Below, piece by piece: positions 11,622 through 21,918 of a DNA stretch of 64,000 bases. Every line of letters begins with the position of its first letter. The first letter of the stretch is position 1. Below the pieces are notes generated by a model. That model saw only the letters and a program-made list of their open reading frames with translations, did not search any database and was not told the origin of the DNA. Source of the stretch: Rhodamnia argentea. Taxonomy: Eukaryota; Streptophyta; Magnoliopsida; Myrtales; Myrtaceae. The translations under genes were made by a program, and so were the position numbers. The stretch is from assembly GCF_020921035.1 (NCBI RefSeq), contig NC_063154.1, positions 26,079,448 to 26,143,447 of the forward strand, written 5' to 3'.

Positions 11622-12416
11622 TCAAAATAAAAACTGTCCCTCCCCACTCAACAAACCCATATCCAATATGGGAAAGGGGATTGGACTTCCAAAATCCACC
11701 TCAGCATCCACGGTGACCTCTCTCTTTCTCCTCTTTGTTCTTGTCATCGAGTCGTCGTCGCCGGACGTGGACGGCGAACTAGGCTCGGCGGATCGATGCT
11801 TGGGTCTGACCCTGACAGGTTCGTACTCGGCCGAGCCGATGAGGTGAGGAAAGTTAAGCTTGGCCTTGGACCCCCTCATATTAAAAGCAGCCCGGTCGTA
11901 GGCAAATGCCGCGTCCTCGGGCGTCTCGTATGTCCCAAGCCAAATCCTCGCCCCGTTCTTCTTGGGGGCCCTTATCTCCGCCGCGTATTTTCCCCACGGC
12001 CGCCTCCTCACCCCTCTATAATGCGTCTTCTCGACCGGCACTTGTACCTCAGGCTCCACCATATCCGGTTTCTCCTCCATCGCCCGACCAATCCTGTTGT
12101 AATCAATGGACGTCACTTGAAAATCAAGTTCTTGATTTGAAGCCGGAGGCATCATCCACCCGGAATTGAGCGCATCGCGCAAAGCACCGTACACCAACAT
12201 GTCCTCCGAGTCGTCGACTTTGAGGGGCAGTTCGCTCCAACTGTCCATCAGCAAAAGATTGCTGAAGCTTGAGCTCCTTGAATACATGTTTGCGGGAGTT
12301 GGTGCATAAAACGCTGCATTGACACCATCGTCATTATCTATAAGAAGATGCTCCCAAATGGATTTCGAGACATCGAATCGATCGGTCTCAAAAGGACTGG
12401 TGATTTCTTGAAGCAT
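11622..12416 (-). CDS. ERF13-like ethylene-response transcription factor (ERF copy B)
   Basis: Single-exon 264-residue protein, intact. The N-terminus [20 protein letters not shown] is followed by a Ser-rich segment, then [19 protein letters not shown] (residues about 65-83). The AP2/ERF domain spans about 132-190 ([41 protein letters not shown]). After it come [10 protein letters not shown] and a basic nuclear-localisation-like TKRRKREV. This order matches Arabidopsis ERF13. The expected role is a nuclear GCC-box-binding regulator in ethylene/jasmonate and defence signalling. The residue after EIR is Ala (EIRAPKK), replacing the Asp used to define ERF-type AP2 domains, which might alter binding. 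It has one QELDFQV segment where copies A and D have two. The ATG was chosen because all copies start here and the TATA box is about 120 bp upstream. Confidence 0.93.
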   Translation of the reverse strand: MLQEITSPFETDRFDVSKSIWEHLLIDNDDGVNAAFYAPTPANMYSRSSSFSNLLLMDSWSELPLKVDDSEDMLVYGALRDALNSGWMMPPASNQELDFQVTSIDYNRIGRAMEEKPDMVEPEVQVPVEKTHYRGVRRRPWGKYAAEIRAPKKNGARIWLGTYETPEDAAFAYDRAAFNMRGSKAKLNFPHLIGSAEYEPVRVRPKHRSAEPSSPSTSGDDDSMTRTKRRKREVTVDAEVDFGSPIPFPILDMGLLSGEGQFLF

Positions 12417-12534
12417 TTTCGATTTTGGCCAGAAATTTATAGCTTTGTGATCACTGATTGTGGGAGATTGAGGGAATGATTTGGTTTCCGAAGCAAAGAG
12501 TGAAGAATTGAAAAGGCCTTGAAAGTGGGAGCTC

Positions 12535-12543
12535 TTTATATAG
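12535..12543 (-). promoter_or_regulatory. TATA box of ERF copy B
   Basis: The minus strand reads CTATATAAAG. It lies in the conserved context GGGAGCTCTTTATATAGG (plus strand) shared with copy D, about 120 bp before the ATG at 12416. Confidence 0.75.
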
Positions 12544-12739
12544 GTTGAGCTCGACTGCTTGAGTGGTGGAAGATTGAAGGGATGAATTTGGATGGAGCTT
12601 CTGAGAAAGTGCGTCTGCTGAAGACTGATGACTCAAATGATTCTCAACACATGTTTCAAATGCTCAATTAGACTTTTTGAATCACGAAAGACATGAGTTG
12701 ACATATTTTTTTTAGTATCCCTTCTGAATTTAAAAAGAA

Positions 12740-12800
12740 AGCGTGGGGCACGCTCCGTTTTATTTTATTGGGGAAGGACAACGATGTTTGCATGCTTTTG
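12740..12800 (-). promoter_or_regulatory. Conserved distal promoter block of ERF copy B
   Basis: GGGGCACGCTCCGTTTTATT followed by TTATTGGGG, AGGACAA and GCATGCTTTTG on the plus strand. It is nearly the same as the block upstream of copy A at about 930-1000. Regulatory function is inferred from conservation. Confidence 0.4.
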
Positions 12801-13004
12801 AATATAAATTAAGGTTTTCAAATCTGATGTATGGTGCCGTATAGATCCGATCACATATGCACGTGATAGAAAGAAAATTGGAGGATTGTATTGTTCCGTG
12901 TTCAAATATGACGGTTTTTTTTTTCCTTTTTTATTTTTGTGTTGCTGTATTTCATATAGTTGTGAGTGTCGAAGAGCTATGTGCAATAAAAAAAAATGGC
13001 GGCA

Positions 13005-13293
13005 ACTTTATTCTCGACCTCGACCTCACCTCACGGATCCTTGGCGGGTCACCTAGCACCCGAGTGCTTTCATCCTAGACTCCGGGACCGAAATCAGGAC
13101 CCCGAGAGTTTGAAAAGTGGCCCACAAGTTAGGAAACAAATCTTGGTGCCCAAACACGAGACCTCAACACTTCCACTCTGGAATTGAGTATCAAACCTAG
13201 GGCGGGCTAGACCCATACACTTTGGCCCCGGGGCAAGACTCGAGACCTAGGCTCAAGACTTGATCTCAACGGTTGAGCCCAAATTCTAAATTG
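13005..13293. repeat. Unclassified GC-rich dispersed repeat, left part
   Basis: Rich in CTAGG, GACCTAGG and CCCGAG motifs, unlike the AT-rich surroundings. Similar wording recurs at 13702-14050, 46860-47030 and 48190-48310. It has no recognisable coding content. It appears to have been split by the solo LTR at 13294-13697. Confidence 0.4.
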
Positions 13294-13697
13294 TGGGATC
13301 TATGATCTTTATGGCTGTTGAGTTGTGATTCATACTCCTCATCGACAGAAAGACACGGGGTCCCGTCTCCTGATGAGGGGGCGGGGATCCGAGAGGCCGC
13401 CCCCGCTGGAGTCGCGGGGGTTGCGCCCTCGAGCCGCCAATGAGCTTTTATAGTTTAAGTTCATATTTTTTCATTAATAATTTGGGCTTGGACTCTTGAA
13501 TAGCTATTGTTACATATTATGTATTTTCCTTGTAATTGAGGGCTATAACAAAGTGGTACAAGGTTTTGATTATAGTGGAATCCTCAGTTGAATGTAATCT
13601 TAGTAAAAGGGTGAATCATGATAAATCTTGTGTCTTGATTTTCTTTTCTTGTTTTTACGCTTACTTTCGTTTGTGATTTGTGCGCTGAAACCCAACA
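13294..13697 (+). mobile_element. Probable solo LTR (copia-like)
   Basis: 404 bp from TGGGATC to CCCAACA (TG...CA). It is flanked by ATTG on both sides (13290-13293 and 13698-13701). A GC-rich tract (GGGGGCGGGGATCCGAGAGG) is followed by GAGGGCTATAACAA and a T-rich 3' part, a layout like some plant copia LTRs. No internal region or second LTR is nearby. The 4-bp flanking repeat is short, so the boundaries are provisional. Confidence 0.45.
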
Positions 13698-13701
13698 ATT
13701 G

Positions 13702-14050
13702 CCAGGTTCTAGACTTTGACACTGGGCTTGAGACAATAAGGATTGTGAATGGGATTCTAGCCCCAAGAACGTGAATTTTGTAAGGGATCGTCCATCAAGT
13801 GTCCAAGATGACAGTTTTGGCATCAAGTGTCGGCTCCAGGTGCCTAGGTGCCATGTTGAGGTCCTAGCCTCGGGGCTCGGAATCCAGGTGTCCGGATTGA
13901 ATTGCTGCCTCGGACGCGTCTAGCCCTCGTAAATCCTCGGTTAAACTTCCAAGGTCCAGGGTCAGGCCCTTGAATCCATCCTTTGGGTCCTAAGCCCGAC
14001 CCCTGGTTTCCCAAGTCCAAGCATCGGTCCGAGTCCAAGGGTCTAGTCAT
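13702..14050. repeat. Unclassified GC-rich dispersed repeat, right part
   Basis: Continues the composition seen at 13005-13293, with GGTGCCTAGGTGCC, CCTAGCCTCGGGG and similar motifs. No gene recognised. Confidence 0.4.
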
Positions 14051-14714
14051 CGTGCACTTTAATAGGGTCTGATGCTCAAAAACATGTTTAAAGTTTTCTA
14101 GTATCTAAAAAGGAAAAAAAAAAAAAGACACAGAGAGAGAGTTGTAAAGGCCAACCGATATTGCTTCATTTTTCCTAGAAAAACACTTCCTTAAAGAAAT
14201 TTTTTTGTCTAGATCCTGCAGGAGAAATTTGCCCGAGTAAATTTGAAATTTTAAGATAGCATTTCTTCCCTTGGTGTAACCTCAATGTAACATTCGTTTT
14301 GTTCTTTTCTTTTATACTGTCCTCTACATTCTTTTCTTCTGCCGATTATGTCTTCAGAGTCCAACAATGAATGAGCATGACATTTGAATCCATGTTTTTT
14401 TAGATATTGTTATGTAAGTTCGAGTACTCCTACTTATAAAATGTTAGAAATCTGTAACACGAGAACGTAGGTTTGGATCCACTTTATAATGGTGACAAAT
14501 TTCATATTCTAGATTATTCCTTAGAGTTTGCTTGGATTGACAACGAGATATTCCTCCCAAGGAAAAAATCTTTGTGTTCTCTTATGAAATGACTAACACA
14601 ACAATCAAGGAGTTGTTTTAAGAAAATTATTAACTTTTTTCGTGAAATTCTTGAAGAAACGCCATTGTAAAATGAACACGGTTATACGGATGTAGTAACT
14701 TCTTGAAAGTAGCA
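14051..14714. other. Intergenic, no gene seen
   Basis: AT-rich sequence with an A-run at about 14111-14126. No coding, RNA or element signature was recognised. Confidence 0.5.
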
Positions 14715-14730
14715 GTTAGACACCAATGTT

Positions 14731-14938
14731 TTTTTTTTTTTTTGATAACCAAGGTTCCGCGCGGCCGGCGAGCTTCGCTCAACACAGCGGTGGAGCACGA
14801 CTAGTCCTCGGGAGGGGCTAGCGCAGGAACCCACCACCACGACCCCCCACTTAAGACACCGGTGCCGAGGAGTTTTGAACCCAGGATCTTTCGTGAAAGG
14901 AACCGAACTCAAACCAACTCGGCCACCGATCGGTGGGT
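14731..14938 (-). mobile_element. tRNA-derived SINE with 16-bp target-site duplication
   Basis: On the minus strand the element starts near CCCACCGATCGGTGGCCGAG. It has an RNA polymerase III A box, TGGCCGAGTTGG (14925-14914), and a B box, GGTTCAAAACTCC (14881-14869), with tRNA-like spacing. It ends in a poly(A) tail of about 13-15 (plus-strand T run to 14743). The direct repeat GTTAGACACCAATGTT flanks both ends perfectly (14715-14730 and 14939-14954). That repeat shows LINE-machinery insertion and a fairly recent event. There is no coding content. Confidence 0.85.
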
Positions 14939-14984
14939 GTTAGACACCAATGTTGATCTACAATAAAATTGGAAATAGGTCTGT

Positions 14985-15929
14985 TGTTGCGCGTTAAAAT
15001 CCCTCGACAAGGTTTTGCTGGTTATGGGTTCTAAGCCCAGATTGATCGTGGCCCAATGAAGGTTGCTTACGCGAGAATCTTTTATCGAACTTAATCCGTT
15101 CGTTTTCCGAAAAGGGGTTCGGGGTCAGTTTTGGACAGAGAGTGTCAAATGCAATAGATTTACACAAAAGGGCGCGTTACAAACGTGCTTTCGACAACTT
15201 CGACGGCCCAATGCGCAATGCTGATAGTATGTTGACAGACTTCGACGTGACCCTGGAATTGAATCGACAGGATCGGGGAATAACGTAGGACACAATGCTG
15301 GAATTCAATCAACAAAGATCGGACGGGAATTATAGGACACAATACCGGAATTGAATCGTGATGATCGGACAGGATGGGTGAAGGGTGCAACACCGGAATT
15401 TAATCGACGGTGCTCAACCTAACGAGTAGACGCCGGAATCTAATCGACGACACCTAACTCTGGATATGATACTCGCCGGAATTGAATCGACGACGGGGAT
15501 CTGAAAGCTACGACTAGGCTAGGCTAAAGGCTAAAGGTTAAGAGCTAAGAGCTAGTTTGGAAAATGCAAGTGTTTTGGATTTGTTGTGTGTGTTTGTATC
15601 TTGCTATTGCGAGGTATTTATAGGTAAGCTCTTTGGTAACCGCCGAGCGGTTTCTTCCTTTGGCCCCACGCTTTGCTCTTTTCCATAAGCTACGTGGATG
15701 ACGGTTTCCCAGTCTTCGCGCCTTTTCTTTTCACCTCGTGGGGATTACCGCCAACCGCTTCGATCGTGGCCTCCCTCCGCGCGCTTTTCTTGCTCTAGAA
15801 GGAAGTGGCGCCGGAATTTATCCCGACACGTGGCACCTTTCTGATTGATACGTTCCTTGCTTCGGTGTCCCTTCCCGTAGCCGATTATCGCTTCCTCACG
15901 TGCTTGTCACGAGTCTCTTTTAAGTGTCA
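14985..15929 (-). repeat. 3' LTR of the gypsy element
   Basis: 945 bp, TG...CA on both strands. It contains the TATAAATA motif (minus strand, 15622-15615) and six spaced copies of the motif GGAATTNAATCGAC between 15253 and 15492. Confidence 0.9.
15253..15492. repeat. Six-fold spaced motif array inside the LTR
   Basis: Copies close to CCGGAATTGAATCGAC occur at about 15253, 15298, 15344, 15391, 15431 and 15475, roughly 35-50 bp apart. The array is repeated in the other LTR (about 29967-30206). It lies between the TATA box and the inner LTR end, that is in the transcribed R/U5 part. Confidence 0.6.
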
Positions 15930-16160
15930 ACATATGCCCCCTTAAAAGATGTAAATCGAAGATTTACCTCTTTTAAAATATCTTCCTCTGGTTTGGTGAT
16001 CTCCAACTGTACAAATGATGATTACGCTTTCCCTTTGATCTCTTTTCCCAAAGCGCAACCTTTTCGACTTCGTACCGTGCATCGGCCTTTTTCATCTTGC
16101 TTTTTAAGGATCTTAAAAAAGCTCCCAATTGTCGTCTTTCTTCATCAGCGGTTTTCCCTT

Positions 16161-16169
16161 AAACCCTAA
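16161..16169 (+). promoter_or_regulatory. telo-box-like AAACCCTAA before antisense ORF 1
   Basis: AAACCCTAA lies 30 bp before the ATG at 16199. Telo-boxes are common in the 5' leaders and promoters of plant translation-related genes. No clear TATA box was found for this frame. The match could be chance. Confidence 0.35.
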
Positions 16170-16198
16170 ACCCCTTTCTCTGAGCATTCCAAGCTTTC

Positions 16199-19071
16199 AT
16201 GGCGACCGAAACTCCCGAGTTCCTTCCTCACCAACTCATCGCCCGCTTCGATGGGATCATCAATAGTGATGACGCTGATCACTGTTTCCTCAAGTTGTTG
16301 AACTCTCAACGAGAGCACGCCGGTCTCATTCTCGGGCCTAGTCTCCATGATCACCACCACATTCCATCATCTCTTCGGTCTTGCTTTCCAATGCGGGCCG
16401 ACGAGCAGCTTCCCATTCAAGCTTCTTCACTAAAGGACATTTGGTCCATGCCGGCTCAGCGATTTAGGAGTTTCCCGTCGTTTGACGACAAGGCTTATAC
16501 CTGGTTCCAAAGGCTTCGGGAGGATATTCCAACAGTTGGCCTCCGGGAAACAGCGCAAATCGAGACAGCAATTGAGGTCAGCATGTTGTCCCACGATTTG
16601 AATAGAGGTCTACCGGGGTCCGTTACAAGCTTTTGGTCCTCCTCCACTAATTGTTTTTTCTTCCCGTGGTGTCCCATGTCTGTAACCCTTCTAGATACTT
16701 TCGCCATAGCTGGTCTCTCTCCTTATGGGGCCTCGGTCAAGAATCTAGGAAAAACTAAGGATTGCCCCATTTCTGACGATTCTCTTGCTTATGGGAAGTT
16801 CATCGATGCCCATAGTAAAACGTCCGGGGATGTTTCCCTCGAGGAACGAATGCCCTTCCTTCTTTTTTGGTCGTCGAAATATCTATTCTTCAGCCCAACA
16901 CTCAAAGTGTCCAAGGACTATTACGATCTCGCCCTACTTCTAGCAAAAGGGAATCTTGTTGCCCTTGGCCCTCTTGCTCGGGCGTCTCTCGTACAGGAGT
17001 GTTTCTTATGCCGCTCGGCTAATGTCGAATTCGAAGAGGATGGTGTATTGTCAGGGCCGCTCGGGATTCTTCAAGCTTGGGTTGCATTCTACTTCCCTTT
17101 CATGTTTGAAAGCGTCCCTTCCTTCAATCCCAACATGGTTCCTTTGAAGCTTGGTATACGACTACTCCAAGCTGTCCCTCAAAGGTCCCCGGTGATGTTC
17201 AGCCTTTTCGGTTCTTCCTTCGACGCCTTCTCGTCTCACGAGTCCGATCGAATAGATTTCTTTCCTTACCGCTCAGGCGAGTTCAATTCTTGTTTCAACT
17301 CTCGAACCTTGAAACGGTTCAACCACCGTGATTTTTGGACCTTTGTCCTATTCCCTAGAGACCTTCCAATCCGGCTATGTCTTAAGGGTAGGTTCTATCC
17401 AGGCTTCGAACCATATTCTCCTCATTACTGCGCCAGGCAATTCGGTCTTCGACAGCAAAGTGCCTATGCCTATCCCTTATCTCATGGATTTCCCATCGAT
17501 GGACAAGAAGATGTATAATATCAAGATTGACGAACCGTTCACCTGGCCGCGCCGAGATTACCACCATGATGTACCAGCCAGTTCGGGGATATCCCAACAA
17601 TACTTCGTTCTAGCCCCTGGCGTGACATCTGAGTTTACGACCTGGTGGACGTCCTTTGCCTTCGAAAGCCCTTTCGAAGATGCCATCTCATCCATCCTCC
17701 GGAGTAGCCGGATACAGCCCTTTGGTCCCGCTTTGAAGAAAATCGGGAAAAAGGGTGCCACTAGAGCCCTCTCGATTGGTGGTCGCAAACGTCCGACGAC
17801 CGTTTGTGTGGGTCTCTTTCTTCCCCGGGTCTTCGCAGATATCGGCCCGAGGTGATTTTTGTTTTATGTTCGCTGTTAGGTGACGATTCTGATGACGGAG
17901 CTGATGAGGAGACGCTCACTTCTCTTAAACGGCGAAAGATGATAGCGAAGAAGAGCAAATCTCCGGTGGAATCTCCGATAGTCCCTCGGCTTGTCGAAGC
18001 GTCTTCAACCGTTTGTCCTGAAGATTCTTTGGTAGATCTTGATCCACCCGCTGGGGGGTCTAGCAATATTACCATTGCTGAGGATCCGTCTGAACCCGCG
18101 GCTCCTTCGCCTACAGAGCCTCAAGGGGAACCTTCTTCGATGACCCTTGCCATTGTCCCGACCCCGATGGTCGAAGCTCCTTTAATAGCCGAAGGTCCCT
18201 CAACACCAAGACCCTTCATCTCGCGGATATTATCCGGGATCTTCCCCGCGCTTCTCTTCTTCCGTCGCCCATCGAAGACGTTCAAGCTCATCCTGCTGGA
18301 TCTTCTCGCTCTTCGGATCACCCGAGTATGCCCGAATCAAGCAGCTCACCCGACTCGTAGATTTTCAGCAAACCGGGAATCATGCTATCTTGCTCCCTCG
18401 ACCTTGTTCATTCAGGGGTAGCCTCTTTTGTTGACAACCCATCGAATATTCGAAACATCCAATCCGTGATGGAGTGGTCGATCAAAGAGGAAATTAGCGC
18501 GAAGCTTCCTGAAGGCTTAGTCCGCCGGCTGAAAACATTCTTGGAGCACTTTCCTACTCCCTTTATGCATTTTCGACAGTGTCGGGACAAGGTGCTTGCT
18601 CTGTCGAATTTTCCCGATCGCCTCTTTTCTCCTAGCTCCGAGACCCAAGAGGCAAGGCAACTTGTAACTCAAGGAGAACAGTCCCTTCAATCCGCTGTCG
18701 ACGAGCTTGCTGCTTTAGATAAGAAGGAGGCTACCCCGGAGCAACAAAGGCTGGCGATAGAGAGAGAACTAGAGAAGACTCGAAGTCAGCGATCGACAAG
18801 ACTTTCTCGTCGATCCTCTATAGAAGATCAACCGAAAACGTTCGCGGCTTCCTTAGAAGAGAGGAAACGAGCCGATTGCGCTCGGGTTATGCAGGCAGTA
18901 GTAGACCGACGTCATACTAGGAATATGTACATAGATAAAAATAAGAAGTTTGAACGTTTACTCGTGAATCGCTTGAGGGGATCAAGACGGCTCAGATCCC
19001 GATTTTCGTCAATAAAATCTCCCTTTCTTTCTCCTTATTTTCCGTATTGCATTCTGCCACGATCCATGTAA
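16199..19071 (+). pseudogene. Antisense ORF 1 of the gypsy element: plant-mobile-domain (PMD)-like protein, frameshifted
   Basis: Opposite in strand to gag-pol. The first open frame (16199-17518, 439 aa) has PMD-like features: FFFPWCPMSVTLLDTFAIAG (about 16655-16715), MPFLLFWSSKYLFF, a GPLGILQAWVAFYFPFMF block, and PHYCARQFGLRQQ near its end. It continues in other frames at 17328-17855, 17804-18421 and 18382-19071. The last part, with repeated Glu/Leu/Gln (LQSAVDELAALDKKEATPEQ), looks like a coiled coil. Frameshifts near 17500, 17830 and 18390 make an intact product unlikely unless splicing joins the parts. PMD domains are known as cargo in Tat-type retrotransposons and in host genes such as MAIL1 and MAIN. 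Whether this copy was ever expressed is unknown. Confidence 0.65.
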
Positions 19072-19128
19072 TTGCCCACGTCCGAGTAACCGCCATCTCA
19101 ATCCCGAGTCGGTTACTTCAAAATCCCT

Positions 19129-19136
19129 TATAAATA
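19129..19136 (+). promoter_or_regulatory. TATA box of antisense ORF 2
   Basis: TATAAATA, 51 bp before the ATG at 19187 and immediately after the end of antisense ORF 1. This suggests the second frame had its own promoter. Confidence 0.55.
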
Positions 19137-19186
19137 ATGATTGCCTCCAAACGCCAATTTCATACGAACTTTGCTATCAAGTTCAC

Positions 19187-21383
19187 ATGAGTACTGCCAG
19201 CCTCCGCTTGTCGCGCTTTGACGCTTTTTCTCACAACGATGCCAAAAGGGAACTTTCCTTATCCTTCATGGATCACCAACCCAAAGAATGGTCACATAAT
19301 TTTGGGTCCGCATCTCACAAGTTTGCCACCCCTTCTTCACCGATTACTTGCTTTCCTCGCTGCTCGAATAAGTCTTACCCTTTGAGCAACCGTTATTTGT
19401 ACTCTCGCTGGTCGTCGAGTAACTATAAATTTTCTTCATACCCAACCTTCGACCATCGTTTTACAACCGGTACAAACGACTAGAAGGAGAAGCAGCCTAC
19501 CATCCGGGCACAAGCCGAGATAGATGTCCTATTGTCCTTTTGCGGTACTCTATTGACCCTCGGAGTATGGCCTCGTCGGTAGTTTGTGTTGCTTTTGGTC
19601 ACCGTCATCGAACCTGTTTCTTTTTGCCTATTGGTCCAGTGACCCCTACCCTTCTTGATATTTGGTTTCTGACCGGTCTTTCTCCATTTATCGACGGTGA
19701 ATCTCGACCTTCGGATGACCAATTTTTCCTTGATATGTCTTACCGCCTTGACCCGCCATATGGTGAATTCATGGATCGCCATGCTAAACCTTCAGGACCC
19801 ATCCTTCTCGGGGAACATATAGCCTTCCTTTTATGTTGGCTTTGCAAATATGTCTTTTGTCTCCCCACATGTCGAATTTCCTCGGAATTCCTTGATATGG
19901 CTTATGAACCGGCATGTGGTGTTGATATTGGCCTAGGCCGGATGTTCCCGGCTGCATTATATCGGGGATTATCAGATGCTCAATCTTCGCCGATGGACAA
20001 TCATCCCGCCCCCTTTTCGGGTCCTCTATGGATTCTGCACTATTGGGTCCGAGTGTACTTTCCTCATATGTTTTTTGATCAAGCGCTCATTTCGACAACC
20101 GAATCATCGAAAATTAAAAGGGATGATGTACCCATGGCGTTCAATCGGACCCTTCGCTGTGCCCCCGACAATGTTACCGCTTTCGACGACTTCCTTATTG
20201 AACCGTTATCTCTCACCGGTTTTGATTTCTCCAGTCTGCCCGTCGATAATGATATCTATAGCTCCTCCAAAGCAGATCCCGATTCTTGTCTTTTCTGGAT
20301 GAGCGTGTTAGCCCCAGATGACTTAGCCATGAATTTATCCGGTGGCGGCAAATTCTCATCAGGATTTGAGATTTATAATCCTCATTATTATGCTCGCCAA
20401 TTCGGGCTTACTCGGGGGATTCCAATGCCGGTGGTGTATTCCATGAATTTCCCCTTCTCTGGTCGCAAGAAAGAGGTAACCGACATGACGGGCCATATCG
20501 AAGTTGTTCATGCCGTTCTCGGGCGCTTTGTATTTGTCGCCTTCTCCGACCATCCTTGTAGCACCTCATTTTTCGACAAGTGGTGGCTCTCCTACCGCTC
20601 CTCTTTGTTCTCAACCAGTGCAATGGACGTTCTCTCGAAAGTCTATCAACACTCATTGGGCTTGCTGCATCCTCTAAGAAGACCCGCTTCTTTCGTTATA
20701 CCGAACATTATACTTGAGCAACCAGTCAATGAAGGTAAACCCTTTGTTGATATAAACAATCTGATAATGAAAGTGGATACTTCTCTAGATTCTTGCTTGA
20801 TGTAATTGTTGATCCGACTCTCTTCCCTGATGATTCACCGGCTTCTGACGGCCGCACGGATGACTTACCCAACCAATCGTGGGTTGTTCATATGAACATG
20901 GCGAGTGCCTCGGTTGGCCCATCGAATACTCTTCGCCGCGACTATCCATACCTTCGCGGCAAGTGGTCACGCTTGCATGACTTACTAGGAGGAGGATATG
21001 CCTACATATGTAACCAAGCATCGGCTGAGGACGAGATCAAAGCTCTCCTTGCTTTTCTGGCCCATTTGCCCTATCCGGTCCAATGTCGTGCCCTTGGATT
21101 CGCCATTAATGAACTCTTCCTCACATTTGGCTTGACTCTAAGGTCTTTCAGGACAAGGCAGCGTGAACTAGCGATTATCGACAAGTTGGAAACAGATTCC
21201 CTTCTTGTCGACAATGAGCTGGCTTATCAACGTAATGTTCTTGATACCCTGGAAAGTGACGGTTGTACCACCCCGCAAGTACTATCTGCACAATTGAAGG
21301 CAATCAAACAGCAAGAGGCAATTTGCAAATCATCGCACCTTGATATGATGCAAGCCAGCTCATCGAAAGGAGGCAATTGTTGA
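19187..21383 (+). pseudogene. Antisense ORF 2 of the gypsy element: second PMD-like protein, frameshifted
   Basis: Starts ATGAGTACTGCC at 19187 (first frame to 19483) and continues in other frames at 19540-20805 and 20793-21383. The long middle frame (421 aa) shows FFLPIGPVTPTLLDIWFLTG, EHIAFLLCWLCKYVF, LWILHYWVRVYFPHMF and EIYNPHYYARQFGLTRGIPM. All of these have matching segments in antisense ORF 1 in the same order, so the two frames are diverged duplicates. The C-terminal frame has a region likely to be helical (RTRQRELAIIDKLETDSLL). Small frame changes near 19490 and 20795 break it. The predicted role, if any, is unknown. PMD proteins in plants are linked to silencing and genome stability, but that cannot be transferred to this copy. 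Confidence 0.65.
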
Positions 21384-21833
21384 CGCCTAACCGCAATGTG
21401 AAATGCAACTTCATAGTTTCGTCTTGAGTCTTGAACAGCACGTATTGTAGTCCGTTGTTGCTAGTTCCACATTAATGCCACCTGTCCTTATCGTCTTATT
21501 CTATCATTGAACTGCCGGTCTTAGTGTCAATTCTCCAAAGTTCATCATGACATGATCTTCTCAGGATCATCCTTTTTCCATGCGGCATTTAATGAAAGAC
21601 GCCGTTTCCGATTCTCCTTCCGAATTCAAATCGTCATGACGGTTCGTCGTGGTTAATAGCCAGTGGGAAACCCGCCACCGGCGTCATTATGATTACTTAC
21701 GTGTTTCACCAATCGCGATATACCTTCTCGCCTCGATAACCGTCCACTAACTTTTACTGCCTCGATCGTCGGAAGGTCGTGGGCGGAAACTCAGCATCGT
21801 GGGATGAACCGTGCCTTGGCCTTGGCCTTTATC

Positions 21834-21841
21834 TATAAATA
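21834..21841 (+). promoter_or_regulatory. TATA box of antisense ORF 3
   Basis: TATAAATA in the context ATCTATAAATAGGATC, 78 bp before the ATG at 21919. It is the best-formed promoter motif among the antisense frames. Confidence 0.6.
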
Positions 21842-21918
21842 GGATCACTTGCCTGGAGTGCGTCTTCATCCAAACCCTTCTGCCTTTGATTCTTAGAGAA
21901 AAACTTCTCAAAGCCCTA

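Noticed and set aside
13310..13440. rRNA-like GC-rich segment
   Set aside because: Looks like the GC-rich part of a copia-type LTR; no match to rRNA core motifs.
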